Positions 33,569 through 42,020 of a stretch of DNA of 64,000 nt are shown here, piece after piece. Within the stretch, counting starts at the first letter, position 1; each line of letters opens with the position of its first letter. A program made the position numbers and the translations under genes. The stretch comes from Tropicimonas sediminicola (lineage in GTDB: Bacteria > Pseudomonadota > Alphaproteobacteria > Rhodobacterales > Rhodobacteraceae): positions 496,001 to 560,000 of the forward strand of contig NZ_FZOY01000001.1 in the NCBI RefSeq assembly GCF_900188335.1, read 5' to 3'. A model generated the notes under the pieces. That model did not search any database. It saw only the letters and a list, made by a program, of their open reading frames with translations, and had not been told where the DNA came from.

Positions 33569-34888
33569 TCAGCCGGGCTGGGGCCAGTGGCGGTGGTGAT
33601 CGTCGATCACGTAGGTGTGGCGGTGCGGTCCTTCGCCCTGCAGATGCGGATGATCGGGAGGAAGGTCGTCGTGGCTATGCGCGATGTCGCGCGGGGCATG
33701 CGGTCGCCAGATCCGGCTGGCGACCACCAGCCCTGTGGCGGCGAGGGTGGCGAGCACAAGGAGGGCGGTCACTGCCCCGAACCGGGTTATCAGCCAGCCG
33801 GCCAGCGGGTAGGTGACGAGCCAGCAGGCGTGGGAGAGTGCGAACTGGGCGGCGAAAACGGCCGGGCGGTCCTCGGGGTGGGAGGAGCGGCGCAGCAGCC
33901 GGCCGGAGGGCGTCAGCACGGCCGAGTAGCCGAGGCCGATGGCCAGCCACCCCAGAAGAAGCATGGGCCAGGACAGGCCCCGCGCCGCCACCGCCAGTGC
34001 CAGTAGGAAAAGGGTGGCGGTCGTCAACCCGGCGCCCGCCCGCATCACGCCGCGGTCGGGAAGGCGGTCCAGCAGGCGCGGCAGGGCCAGCGCGGCGACC
34101 ATCGAGCCTGCACCGAAGGCGGCGAGCGCCAGGGCCACTGCCCCCTCTCCGCGTCCGAGCGGGCCACGGACGAGAACGACGGTGTTGACCAGGATCATCG
34201 CGCCGGCCGCCGCGGCGGAGAGGTTGAGCGCCAGCAGTCCGCGCAGGCGGGGCGTGTTGAGGTAAATTCTCAAGCCGCGGGTCGTGGTGTCGTAGAGGCC
34301 GCGGCGCCGGGTCGGGGCCGGCGCGGGCAGGATGACGGAGAGGACAAGCAGGGCGGAGGCGGCGAATCCGGCGCCCGTGCCAACAAAGAGCGTGTCGAAG
34401 CTCACCAGCGTCAGCAGGGCGGCCGCGAGCAGGGGCGAGAGCAGGGATTCCAGGTCGTAGGCGAGGCGCGAGAGCGACAGGGCGCGGGTGTAATCGGCCT
34501 CGTCCGGCAGCACGTCGGGGATCGTCGCCTGGAAGCTCGGGGTGAAGGCCGCGGAGGCGGCTTGCAGCACCAGGACGAGAAGGTAGATCTGCCAGATCTC
34601 GGAGACGAAGGGCAGCGCCAGCGCAACGGCAGCGCGGAGGAGGTCGAGCGACACCAGCAGCCCTCGGCGCGGCCAGCGGGCGGCGAGAGCGCCGGCGACC
34701 GGGGCGACCGTCACATAGGCGATCATCTTGATGGTGAGAGCGGTGCCCAGCACCATGCCCGCCTCCGGCCCGGCCAGGTCATAGGCCAGAAGGCCGAGCG
34801 CGACCGTGGCCAGCCCGGTTCCGAGCAGCGCGACGACCTGGGCCGCGAAGAGATGGCGGTAGGTGCGGTTTGCGAGGATGGCAAGCAT
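33569..34888 (-). CDS. MFS transporter with histidine-rich C-terminal tail
   Basis: A 439-residue major facilitator protein with 12 predicted helices; ALAARWPRRGLLVSLDLLRA is the loop 2-3 motif. The last ~45 residues hold about nine histidines (HAPRDIAHSHDDLPPDHPHL, then HRHTYVIDDHHRHW), which looks like a divalent-metal-binding tail. Tailed MFS exporters such as NreB handle nickel, so metal efflux is plausible but inferred. The start ATG at 34886-34888 (MLAILANRTYRHLF) is preferred over an upstream TTG. It diverges from gatC. Confidence 0.85.
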   Translation of the reverse strand: MLAILANRTYRHLFAAQVVALLGTGLATVALGLLAYDLAGPEAGMVLGTALTIKMIAYVTVAPVAGALAARWPRRGLLVSLDLLRAAVALALPFVSEIWQIYLLVLVLQAASAAFTPSFQATIPDVLPDEADYTRALSLSRLAYDLESLLSPLLAAALLTLVSFDTLFVGTGAGFAASALLVLSVILPAPAPTRRRGLYDTTTRGLRIYLNTPRLRGLLALNLSAAAAGAMILVNTVVLVRGPLGRGEGAVALALAAFGAGSMVAALALPRLLDRLPDRGVMRAGAGLTTATLFLLALAVAARGLSWPMLLLGWLAIGLGYSAVLTPSGRLLRRSSHPEDRPAVFAAQFALSHACWLVTYPLAGWLITRFGAVTALLVLATLAATGLVVASRIWRPHAPRDIAHSHDDLPPDHPHLQGEGPHRHTYVIDDHHRHWPQPG

Positions 34889-35049
34889 GTCGGGTCTCGG
34901 TGCGATACCTGCCGCCAAGGCTAGCGCTGCCGGGCGCTCCGGGGCAAGCCGGCGCGGTGAAAGCGCCCGGGCTCGCGCGTCTGCGGCTTGCGGCCCGCGC
35001 GGGCCGGGGATAAACCCGTCGCGATCATCCGCCCGACCCCGGAGGCCCC

Positions 35050-35337
35050 ATGTCGATCGACACCGAAACCGCGCGCCGCGTGGCCAAGCTCGCCCGTATC
35101 AAGGTCGAGGAAGACGCGCTGCCCGCGCTCGCCGGCGAGTTCAACGCCATTCTCGGCTTCATCGAGCAACTGAACGAAGTGGACGTGGACGGCGTGGAGC
35201 CGATGACCTCGGTCACGCCAATGCGGCTGAAGCGCCGTGTCGACGAGGTGACCGACGGCGGATACCAGGAGAAGGTGCTCGCCAACGCGCCCGACGCCCG
35301 CGAGGGCTTCTTTGCCGTGCCGAAGGTGGTTGAATGA
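35050..35337 (+). CDS. gatC: Asp-tRNA(Asn)/Glu-tRNA(Gln) amidotransferase subunit GatC
   Basis: A 95-residue GatC, the small scaffolding subunit of GatCAB that turns Glu-tRNA(Gln) and Asp-tRNA(Asn) into their amidated forms. [22 protein letters not shown] and the [22 protein letters not shown] segment are diagnostic. It starts at ATG 35050 with GGAGG just upstream. gatA overlaps its stop by four bases (ATGA), giving strict coupling; gatB is not in the window. Confidence 0.95.
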   Translation: MSIDTETARRVAKLARIKVEEDALPALAGEFNAILGFIEQLNEVDVDGVEPMTSVTPMRLKRRVDEVTDGGYQEKVLANAPDAREGFFAVPKVVE

Positions 35338-36824
35338 TGTCCGAACTGACCAAGCTGACGATTGCCGAGGCCCGCGACAGGCTGCGCGCCGGTGACGTGA
35401 CCGCGACCGAGCTGACCGAGGCCTGCCTCGCCGAGATCGAGAAGGCCGATGCGCTCGGCGCCTTCGTGCACAAGACCCCGGAACTGGCCCTGCAACAGGC
35501 CGCTGCCGCCGATGCCCGCATCCAGGGCGGGGCGGAGAACCCGATGTGCGGCATTCCGCTGGGCATCAAGGACCTGTTCTGCACCCAGGGTGTGCCGAGC
35601 CAGGCCGCGTCGAACATCCTCGAGGGTTTCAAGCCCGAGTACGAGTCGACCGTCACCACGCAGCTCTGGCAGGCCGGCGCGATCATGCTGGGCAAGCTCA
35701 ACATGGACGAGTTCGCCATGGGCTCGTCCAACGAGACCTCCTGCTATGGCAACGCGGTGAACCCCTGGCGGCGCGGCAACGAAGAGACCGCGCTGACCCC
35801 GGGCGGCTCGTCCGGCGGTTCGGCCTCGGCCGTTGCGGCCGATCTGTGCCTTGCGGCGACCGGTACCGATACCGGCGGTTCGATCCGCCAGCCTGCCGCC
35901 TTCACCGGCATCACCGGGCTGAAGCCGACCTATGGGCGCTGCTCCCGCTGGGGCATTGTCGCCTTCGCCTCGTCGCTGGACCAGGCAGGCCCGATGACCA
36001 AGTCGGTCCGCGACGCGGCGATCATGCTGCGCGCCATGGCCGGGCACGACCCGAAGGACAGCACCTCGGCCGACATCCCGGTGCCGGATTTCGAGGCCGC
36101 GATCACCGGCGACATCCGTGGCAAGACCATCGGCATTCCCAAGGAATACCGGATGGAGGGCATGCCGGCCGAGATCGAGAAGCTCTGGGCCGACGGTGCC
36201 GACATGCTGCGCGACGCCGGCGCGAAGATCGTCGATATCTCGCTGCCGCACACCAAGTACGCGCTGCCGACCTACTACGTCATCGCGCCGGCCGAGGCGT
36301 CGTCTAACCTGGCCCGCTACGACGGGGTCCGCTTCGGCCACCGGGCCAAGCTGGCGCAGGGCGACGGCATCACCGAGATGTACGAGAAAACCCGCGCCGA
36401 GGGCTTCGGCGCCGAGGTGCAGCGCCGCGTGATGGTCGGCACCTACGTGCTTTCCGCCGGCTTCTACGATGCCTATTACAACCGCGCCCGAAAGGTGCGC
36501 GCACTCATCAAGCGCGACTTCGACGAGGCCTTCGCGGGTGGGGTCGATGCGATCCTGACGCCGGCCACGCCGTCGGCGGCCTTCGGGCTGGGCGAGATGG
36601 CGGATGCCGATCCGGTTCAGATGTATCTCAACGACGTCTTCACGGTGACGGTGAACCTTGCCGGGCTGCCCGGCATCTCGGTGCCGACCGGCGTGGATTC
36701 GTCCGGCCTGCCGCTGGGGCTGCAGCTGATCGGCCAGCCGTGGGAAGAGGGGGCGCTGCTCAATGTTGCGCAGACCCTCGAGGATGCGGCCGGTTTTGTG
36801 GCCAAACCGGCACGCTGGTGGTAG
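35334..36824 (+). CDS. gatA: Asp-tRNA(Asn)/Glu-tRNA(Gln) amidotransferase subunit GatA
   Basis: A 496-residue amidase-signature enzyme, the glutaminase subunit of GatCAB. The Ser-cisSer-Lys triad is visible: Lys79 (PLGIKDLFC), cis-Ser159 ([13 protein letters not shown]) and Ser183 ([11 protein letters not shown]). Length is normal. The first ATG overlaps the gatC stop, and a second ATG follows immediately, so either may be used. Presence of GatCAB implies that Gln-tRNA is made indirectly, usual in alphaproteobacteria. Confidence 0.96.
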   Translation: MMSELTKLTIAEARDRLRAGDVTATELTEACLAEIEKADALGAFVHKTPELALQQAAAADARIQGGAENPMCGIPLGIKDLFCTQGVPSQAASNILEGFKPEYESTVTTQLWQAGAIMLGKLNMDEFAMGSSNETSCYGNAVNPWRRGNEETALTPGGSSGGSASAVAADLCLAATGTDTGGSIRQPAAFTGITGLKPTYGRCSRWGIVAFASSLDQAGPMTKSVRDAAIMLRAMAGHDPKDSTSADIPVPDFEAAITGDIRGKTIGIPKEYRMEGMPAEIEKLWADGADMLRDAGAKIVDISLPHTKYALPTYYVIAPAEASSNLARYDGVRFGHRAKLAQGDGITEMYEKTRAEGFGAEVQRRVMVGTYVLSAGFYDAYYNRARKVRALIKRDFDEAFAGGVDAILTPATPSAAFGLGEMADADPVQMYLNDVFTVTVNLAGLPGISVPTGVDSSGLPLGLQLIGQPWEEGALLNVAQTLEDAAGFVAKPARWW

Positions 36825-36860
36825 CCTGCCTCGAAAGGCAATGACGGGCGGTATGAAAAG

Positions 36861-37640
36861 ATGAGGCGAATGGCCTTTCCGGTCGTGGCGATCCTCTCGC
36901 TTGCGGCATGTGAACCCCAGGTTCCCGACAGCGGGGCGGGGGTCGGTTTCGGAAGTTACTCCGAGTATCAATACCAGATGGCCCAGGAGCGGGCCGCGCG
37001 GAACGCGCAGTTGTCGGGCACGACCACCGTGCGCGCCCCGGAAGCCACCGGCGCGCCCTCTCCGACCGCGGTGCCCTCGACCGGCGTGACCTCCGCCGAT
37101 CTCGCTGCGGCCGGGATCGGTTCGGCGCAGGCAGCTCCCGGCAGCACCGCCATTACACCGGCCCCGGCAGGCAGCGCGGTCATCACCCCTGCGCCGGGCG
37201 CGCCCCTGGCCGCAACGGCCGCCGGCGCGGCCTATGTGGGCGGAAGCAACCCCGGGATCTCGGACGAGCAGGACTTTAGCGCCGTCGCCGCCCGCGAGAG
37301 CATCCAGAGCGATGCGGATCGGATCGCCCAGCAGCGGGCACAGCGCGAGGTGGTCGCGCCGGCAGCCGTGCCGAGCCGGCCCGGCGATACCGGGCCCGAC
37401 ATCGTCGCCTATGCCCTGCAGACGACCAACCCGGTGGGGCGTCAGGCCTACATGCGGACGCTTCCGAGCCAGAGCAAGGCCACGCGCAACTGTGCCAAGT
37501 ACCCGTCGCCCGACGTCGCCCAGCGTGCCTTCCTCGCCGCCGGAGGACCGGAGCGCGACCGCTACGGCATCGACCCGGACGGCGACGGATTTGCCTGCGG
37601 CTGGAACCCGGAGCCGTTCCGCCGCGCCGTCGGCCGCTGA
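36861..37640 (+). CDS. Lipoprotein with excalibur-type calcium-binding motif
   Basis: A 259-residue lipoprotein with a lipobox ending LSLAAC (Cys17). The middle is a Pro/Ala/Thr-rich disordered region with repeated ITPAPAG-type segments. The C-terminus ends in NCAKYPSPDVAQRAFLAAGG...DRYGIDPDGDGFACGW, an excalibur-like motif with D-P-D-G-D-G-x-x-C. It is probably anchored to the outer membrane. It precedes the muramoyl-alanine amidase gene by eight bases, suggesting a cell-envelope role. Confidence 0.8.
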   Translation: MRRMAFPVVAILSLAACEPQVPDSGAGVGFGSYSEYQYQMAQERAARNAQLSGTTTVRAPEATGAPSPTAVPSTGVTSADLAAAGIGSAQAAPGSTAITPAPAGSAVITPAPGAPLAATAAGAAYVGGSNPGISDEQDFSAVAARESIQSDADRIAQQRAQREVVAPAAVPSRPGDTGPDIVAYALQTTNPVGRQAYMRTLPSQSKATRNCAKYPSPDVAQRAFLAAGGPERDRYGIDPDGDGFACGWNPEPFRRAVGR

Positions 37641-37648
37641 GCGCGGCT

Positions 37649-38398
37649 GTGGAGCGCTGCCTGCAGGCGCCGTCGCCCAACGTCGGCCCGCGCCGGGGCG
37701 GCGTTCTGCCGGACATGGTCGTTCTCCATTACACCGCGATGGCGAGCGCCGAGGCGGCGCTGGAGCGGCTTTGTGACCCGGAGGCGGAGGTCTCCTGTCA
37801 TTACCTGATCGGGCGGGACGGGCGCTGCTGGCACCTGGTAGACGAGGCCGAACGTGCCTGGCACGCCGGTGCCGGAAGCTGGGGCGGCAGGGGGGACGTC
37901 AACAGCCATTCCATCGGGATCGAGCTCGACAATCCTGGCGATGCGCCGTTCTCGGAACCGTTGATGGCCGCGCTCGAGCGCCTGCTGGCGGAGGTTCTCC
38001 AGCAATGGGGGATCGCGCCGCACCGGGTCATCGCCCATTCTGACATGGCGCCGGGGCGCAAGCTCGATCCCGGCCCGCGGTTCGACTGGCGACGGCTTGC
38101 GATCGGTGGGCTGGCCTGCTGGCCGAAGGCCGGCGCGGCCGGCGAGGGGGCCGGTGCCCCCGAGGCGGCCGCTCCCCCCGCCGTCGACGCAGGCGCCGCG
38201 GCGCCGCAGGAGGCGGCCTTCCGCGCGGCGCTGGTGGCCTTCGGCTACCCGGATGAGGTCGAGACGGCCCCGCTGCTCGCAGCCTTCCGAAGCCGCTTCC
38301 GTCCCTGGGCCACAGGATCGTTCCAAGCGGCGGATCTGGCGCTGGCCATGGACCTCGCCCGCCGCTTTCCCATTGACCACGCCCCGGCGACTGCCTAG
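37649..38398 (+). CDS. N-acetylmuramoyl-L-alanine amidase (AmpD-like)
   Basis: A 249-residue amidase_2-domain protein. MVVLHYTAM carries the first zinc histidine; SCHYLIGRDG and NSHSIGIELDN follow; HRVIAHSDMAPGRKLDPGPRFDW gives the last catalytic residues. It cleaves the amide between MurNAc and L-Ala. No signal peptide is visible, so it may recycle muropeptides in the cytoplasm like AmpD. A C-terminal peptidoglycan-binding-like segment (FRAALVAFGYPDE...FRSRFRPW) ends the protein. The GTG start at 37649 has a weak ribosome site; coupling to the preceding lipoprotein is likely. The 3' end overlaps the rnpB promoter. Confidence 0.88.
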   Translation: MERCLQAPSPNVGPRRGGVLPDMVVLHYTAMASAEAALERLCDPEAEVSCHYLIGRDGRCWHLVDEAERAWHAGAGSWGGRGDVNSHSIGIELDNPGDAPFSEPLMAALERLLAEVLQQWGIAPHRVIAHSDMAPGRKLDPGPRFDWRRLAIGGLACWPKAGAAGEGAGAPEAAAPPAVDAGAAAPQEAAFRAALVAFGYPDEVETAPLLAAFRSRFRPWATGSFQAADLALAMDLARRFPIDHAPATA

Positions 38399-38401
38399 GT
38401 G
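38373..38401 (+). promoter_or_regulatory. Probable rnpB promoter
   Basis: TTGACC at 38373-38378 and a poor TAGGTG -10 at 38396-38401 are separated by 17 bases, lying within the end of the amidase gene. The predicted start of transcription coincides with the first base of the P1 helix of RNase P RNA. Confidence 0.4.
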
Positions 38402-38405
38402 AGCC

Positions 38406-38790
38406 GGGCGCGGATGGCTGGATGGCCGCGGTGCCGGTGCAAGCCGGGGCCGAGGAAAGTCCGGACTCCCTGAAGCAACGGTGCCGGGTAACGCCCGGGC
38501 GGGGAAACCCGACGGAAAGCGCCACAGAGAACAGACCGCCGCGCTTGCGCGGCAAGGGTGAAACGGTGGGGTAAGAGCCCACCGCGGGGCTGGCAACAGC
38601 ACCGGCACGGCAAGCCCCACCGGGAGCAATGCCACATAGGACCTCCGCGGGGCATGTCCCCGGGGCCGCTTCAGCCCCAGGCAGGTCGGGTAGGCAGCTT
38701 GAGCCCGTCGGCAACGGCGGGCCGAGAGGAATGGTCATCCAGGGGGGCTCGCCCCCCGGACAGAATCCGGCTTACAGGCCGTCCGCGCGC
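38406..38790 (+). ncRNA. rnpB: RNase P RNA (bacterial class A)
   Basis: The catalytic RNA of RNase P, which trims tRNA 5' leaders. The conserved GAGGAAAGTCCGGAC is at 38452-38466 and the 3' ACAGAATCCGGCTTACAG at about 38760-38777. The ends pair as P1: GCGCGGATGGC at 38408-38418 with GCCGTCCGCGC at 38778-38788. Length of about 385 bases suits alphaproteobacteria. GAGAGGAATGGTCATC and AAGAGCCCACCG, other core segments, are also present. Open frames crossing this region are spurious. The exact ends are approximate. Confidence 0.97.
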
Positions 38791-38864
38791 ATCTCTCAGC
38801 TTGTTGTTCTCCTGTCACGGATCCGGTGCTAGGTTTTCAGCACATAGATCAGGGAGAGCCAGAA

Positions 38865-39581
38865 ATGAGTTTCATCAAGACGCTTGCCGCCGTCGCCGTC
38901 GGTGTCGCCGCCACGAAGGGGTACCAGAAGTACCAGAAGTCCGGTGGCATGGCCGGGATGCAGGACATGCTGAAGGGCGCAGGCGACAGCCCGGCCGCCG
39001 AACAGCTCGGCAAGATGGCGGAGCAATTCGGCATTCCGGGAGGTTCCGCGCGGGTCAAGGAGATGCTGGGTCAGATGGGCACGGCCACCGCCCAGGCCAC
39101 CGAGGCGACCACCGCCGGGCTGGGCAGCCTGATGAACACCATGCGCGGCGCCGCCGAGGCCGGGTCCAAGCAATCGGCGGAGATGATGGAGGCGATCTTC
39201 GGCAACACGCCCGCCGGCCCGATGATGGAAGAGCAGGCCAAGCTGATGCTCAAGGCGATGATCATGGCCGCCAAGGCAGACGGTCAGATCACCCCCGACG
39301 AACAGGCCGCGATCATGGAGCATCTCAAGGACGCCTCCGAGGACGAACGTGCTTTCGTGCTGGAGGAGCTGAAGAAGCCCCTCGACATCACCGGCCTCGC
39401 CGCTGCGACGACGGACTCCGCCCGCGAGGCCGTCTATTCGACCTCACTCTCGGCGATCAGCGTCGATACGGAGGCCGAGCGCGCCTACCTGCGCAACCTC
39501 GCGGCCGCGCTTCAGTTGAGCGACGAGACGCGGGACGCGATCCATGCCAAGCTCGGGATCGCCCCGCTGAAGAGCGCCTGA
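38865..39581 (+). CDS. DUF533/TerB-fold protein
   Basis: A 238-residue protein with an N-terminal hydrophobic stretch (FIKTLAAVAVGVAATKG), a Met/Gly-rich linker and a C-terminal TerB-like helical domain (KLMLKAMIMAAKADGQITPDEQAAI). It belongs to DUF533; a related protein is at 57490-58374. DUF533 proteins are inner-membrane-associated with unknown function. Start ATG 38865 has AGGGAGAG upstream. A strong CCGGGCGGG/CCCGCCCGG stem follows (39591-39624). Confidence 0.82.
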   Translation: MSFIKTLAAVAVGVAATKGYQKYQKSGGMAGMQDMLKGAGDSPAAEQLGKMAEQFGIPGGSARVKEMLGQMGTATAQATEATTAGLGSLMNTMRGAAEAGSKQSAEMMEAIFGNTPAGPMMEEQAKLMLKAMIMAAKADGQITPDEQAAIMEHLKDASEDERAFVLEELKKPLDITGLAAATTDSAREAVYSTSLSAISVDTEAERAYLRNLAAALQLSDETRDAIHAKLGIAPLKSA

Positions 39582-39646
39582 CCCGGCATCCCGGGCGGGC
39601 GGCTCGATATCGCCACCCGCCCGGACGCGCTCTGCCTTGATTCGGC

Positions 39647-39674
39647 TTGACAGACGCCCGGTAAGGCTTAGAAA
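39647..39674 (+). promoter_or_regulatory. Probable rpmG promoter
   Basis: A perfect -35 TTGACA at 39647-39652 and a TAGAAA -10 at 39669-39674 with a 16-base spacer, about 50 bases before rpmG. Confidence 0.6.
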
Positions 39675-39725
39675 GCCAGCTTCAGATTTCACGGGCGGGA
39701 CCGTCCGTTACAGGAGACCGAAGCG

Positions 39726-39893
39726 ATGGCTAAGCCCACCACGATCAAGATCCGGCTGAACTCGACCGCCGGCACCGGCCACTTCTACGTGACCAAGAAG
39801 AACGCCCGCACGATGACCGAGAAAATGGTCGTTCGTAAGTACGACCCGGTCGCGCGCAAGCACGTCGACTACAAGGAAGGCAAGATCAAGTAA
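39726..39893 (+). CDS. rpmG: 50S ribosomal protein L33
   Basis: A 55-residue ribosomal protein. It starts [20 protein letters not shown] and ends [16 protein letters not shown], a typical cysteine-free L33, so this is the zinc-independent C-minus form. AGGAG lies about ten bases before the ATG. It has its own strong promoter and a terminator, so it is probably monocistronic. Confidence 0.97.
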   Translation: MAKPTTIKIRLNSTAGTGHFYVTKKNARTMTEKMVVRKYDPVARKHVDYKEGKIK

Positions 39894-39918
39894 GATCTGC
39901 TCTTTCGAGACCGTTTGG

Positions 39919-39955
39919 AGCCGCGCGGGCAACAGGGCGGCTTCTTGCGTTTTTC
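39919..39955 (+). terminator. Terminator after rpmG
   Basis: AGCCGC (39919-39924) pairs with GCGGCT (39937-39942), followed by TCTTGCGTTTTT. It lies 26 bases after the L33 stop. Confidence 0.7.
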
Positions 39956-40002
39956 CACCGCTTTTCCACACTTCCGCCGCCTTGGGCCGGCAGGCTCCGC
40001 GC

Positions 40003-40707
40003 ATGGTGTCCGTCTCATCCCATTCCGGCCCTGTCGCCCTGCTGATCGACGGCGACAACATCTCCGCCGACCATGCGCCGGAGATCCTCCGTCTTGCGCG
40101 AAAGGCGGGAGAGCTGCGCATCCTTCGCGTCTACGGGGATGCCTGCAAACTTCCGAAATGGGATGCCGTCCCCGGTCTGCGCATGGTGCACTCCGGCCGG
40201 GGCAAGAACGCCACCGACATGCTGCTCGCGATCGAGGCGATGGAGATCGCCTTTGCCGGGGCCTGCGGCACGGTGGTCCTGGTGAGTTCGGATGGGGATT
40301 TCACCCATCTCGCGCAGCATCTCCGCGAGCGCGGCGTTGCCGTTCTCGGGATCGGCGAGGCCAAGGCGCCCGAGAGCTTCCGTCGTTCCTGCGCGGACTT
40401 TCACGGGATTCCCGCCCAGCCTGCGAAAGTCGTGGAGCCTGTGGGGGCAAGTGCCAGAAGCGCTGAGCGTCCGTCGGACCTCGACCGGCAGCTCCGGACC
40501 CTGATTGCCCAACACAGCAATGGCGGAGCGGGAATCGAGCTCAAGATCCTCGGTTCACTCATGTCGCGTGAAGGCGTGAAGATCGGTGAAACGCCTGAAC
40601 GCACATGGCGCAGGTACTTTATCCAGCGCGCCGCGCTCTACGCGCTTGATCCGCCCGGACCAAATTCGAAAGTGCGATTCCTGCCGGCAGGCTTCAACGG
40701 CGATTAG
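40003..40707 (+). CDS. NYN-domain ribonuclease-like protein with C-terminal LOTUS-like domain
   Basis: A 234-residue protein. Residues 10-125 are a NYN/LabA-type PIN-like domain: IDGDNIS holds Asp16 and Asp18, with Asp72 in NATDMLLAIEA and Asp97/Asp99 in SSDGDFTHL, the acidic cluster of an RNase-like site. The C-terminal 75 residues (LRTLIAQHSNGGAGIELKILGSLM, RTWRRYFIQRAALYAL) resemble an OST-HTH/LOTUS module that binds RNA. ATG 40003 is preferred over TTG 39982. Role presumably RNA processing; substrate unknown. Confidence 0.82.
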   Translation: MVSVSSHSGPVALLIDGDNISADHAPEILRLARKAGELRILRVYGDACKLPKWDAVPGLRMVHSGRGKNATDMLLAIEAMEIAFAGACGTVVLVSSDGDFTHLAQHLRERGVAVLGIGEAKAPESFRRSCADFHGIPAQPAKVVEPVGASARSAERPSDLDRQLRTLIAQHSNGGAGIELKILGSLMSREGVKIGETPERTWRRYFIQRAALYALDPPGPNSKVRFLPAGFNGD

Positions 40708-40727
40708 TTTCTGCGCTTTGTCCCAAT

Positions 40728-40755
40728 GAAAAAGGCCGGGCTGATGCCCGGCCTT
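40728..40755 (-). terminator. Terminator of the Bax inhibitor-1 homologue gene
   Basis: AAGGCCGGGC (40755-40746 on the minus strand) pairs with GCCCGGCCTT (40741-40732) across a 4-base loop and is followed by TTTTTC on the minus strand. The plus-strand NYN gene may also use it, though its T-run is further away. Confidence 0.85.
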
Positions 40756-40781
40756 CGCCATTTTCGGAAACGGGGATGCCG

Positions 40782-41543
40782 TTACTCGCGGTTGCCGAAC
40801 AAGGTCAGCAGCATCATGAACATGTTGATGAAGTCCAGGTAGAGGCTCAGGGCGCCCATGATGGCGGCCTTGCCGAGCCACTCCTGATCGCCATGCACGG
40901 CCATCTGGATGTAGGTGTTCTTGATGTTCTGGGTGTCGTAGGCGGTCAGACCCGCGAAGATCAGAACGCCGAGCACCGAAATGGCGAACATCATCGCCGA
41001 GGAGGCGAGGAAGATGTTCACGATCGACGCAACGATCAGGCCGATCACGCCCATGATCAGGAAGCTGCCCCAGCCGGAGATGTCCTTCTTGGTGGTGTAG
41101 CCCCAGAGCGACAGGCCGGCGAAGGCGATGGCCGTGATCAGGAAGACCTGCGCAATCGACATCGACGTGTAGACGAGAAAGATCGAGCTCAGCGACAGGC
41201 CCATCACGGCGGCGAAGGCATAGAACACCACCTGCGCCACACCGGCCGACATACGGTTGATGCCGGCGGAGAAGCCGAACACGAACAGCAGCGGCGCAAA
41301 CATGATCAGCCACTTGAGCGGCGAGGCGTAGATCGCATAGCCGAACTCGGTGAGCGCCATGTTGCCGGATGCGTCGGTCGTCGTCGCCAGGCCGGAAACC
41401 GACCAAGCCGCCAGGGCTGTGATGATCATGCCCACGGACATCGTGCCGTAGACCTTGTTCATGTGGGCGCGAAGACCCTCGTCGATCTGGGCCGCGCGTG
41501 CGCCTGCGACGCCCGCAGTCCGGATCGTGTCGAATTGAGCCAT
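40782..41543 (-). CDS. Bax inhibitor-1/YccA family membrane protein
   Basis: A 253-residue protein with seven hydrophobic helices. It matches BI-1: RAHMNKVYGTMSVGMIITAL opens the domain and YDTQNIKNTY near the end is the signature, with SLYLDFINMFMMLLTLFG at the tail. Family members are pH- or calcium-dependent leak channels, and YccA of E. coli interacts with FtsH-HflKC. Ends at a strong terminator. Divergent or separate from DUF1127. Confidence 0.93.
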   Translation of the reverse strand: MAQFDTIRTAGVAGARAAQIDEGLRAHMNKVYGTMSVGMIITALAAWSVSGLATTTDASGNMALTEFGYAIYASPLKWLIMFAPLLFVFGFSAGINRMSAGVAQVVFYAFAAVMGLSLSSIFLVYTSMSIAQVFLITAIAFAGLSLWGYTTKKDISGWGSFLIMGVIGLIVASIVNIFLASSAMMFAISVLGVLIFAGLTAYDTQNIKNTYIQMAVHGDQEWLGKAAIMGALSLYLDFINMFMMLLTLFGNRE

Positions 41544-41679
41544 TGGTACCTCCGTTTATGTCCCGAAAAGCGCCCGACGGGCAGACGAGCGCTCTTTAGA
41601 CGGAAATATCGTCGCGCGGTGACCGCATTTCAAGTCTTTCTCCGACCGGAATGGTCGGAGATCGCCCGATTTTGCAGGT

Positions 41680-41895
41680 TCAGCCCACCCAGTGCTGCGG
41701 CACGTCCCAGGCCGGGCGCGCGGCTTCGATCTGGGCTTCGTACCGGCTGATGCCGATATCCTTCAGCGCGTGGTCGTCCAGCATCGCAAGGTCGCGGCGC
41801 TGGCGGTGCAGGGCGAACATGTTCATCATCTGCCGAAACAGGCCTTCGGGGCGGATGGTGCCGAGGAACGGCGTGTTCGTGCTGTGCGTGCTCAT
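41680..41895 (-). CDS. DUF1127 small protein
   Basis: A 71-residue protein ending in the DUF1127 motif: LAMLDDHALKDIGISRYEAQIEA. Such Arg-rich small proteins act in phosphate/stress regulation and RNA turnover in some alphaproteobacteria; here function is unknown. It diverges from the LysR regulator, with a 125-base intergenic region. Confidence 0.9.
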   Translation of the reverse strand: MSTHSTNTPFLGTIRPEGLFRQMMNMFALHRQRRDLAMLDDHALKDIGISRYEAQIEAARPAWDVPQHWVG

Positions 41896-42020
41896 CGCAG
41901 TCTCCTTAACATTTTGTGAACCCGACCTTTCGGGCTATCAATTCTCTTGATCCATATGGCAGTCTGTGGTGCATAAGTGAAATGAATGTTTTTGAGCCAA
42001 TGCATCAAGGAGCGTGATCA

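Noticed and set aside
38558-39640. Open frame crossing the RNase P RNA and the DUF533 gene
   Set aside because: The first part is structural RNA and the second is the wrong frame of a real gene.
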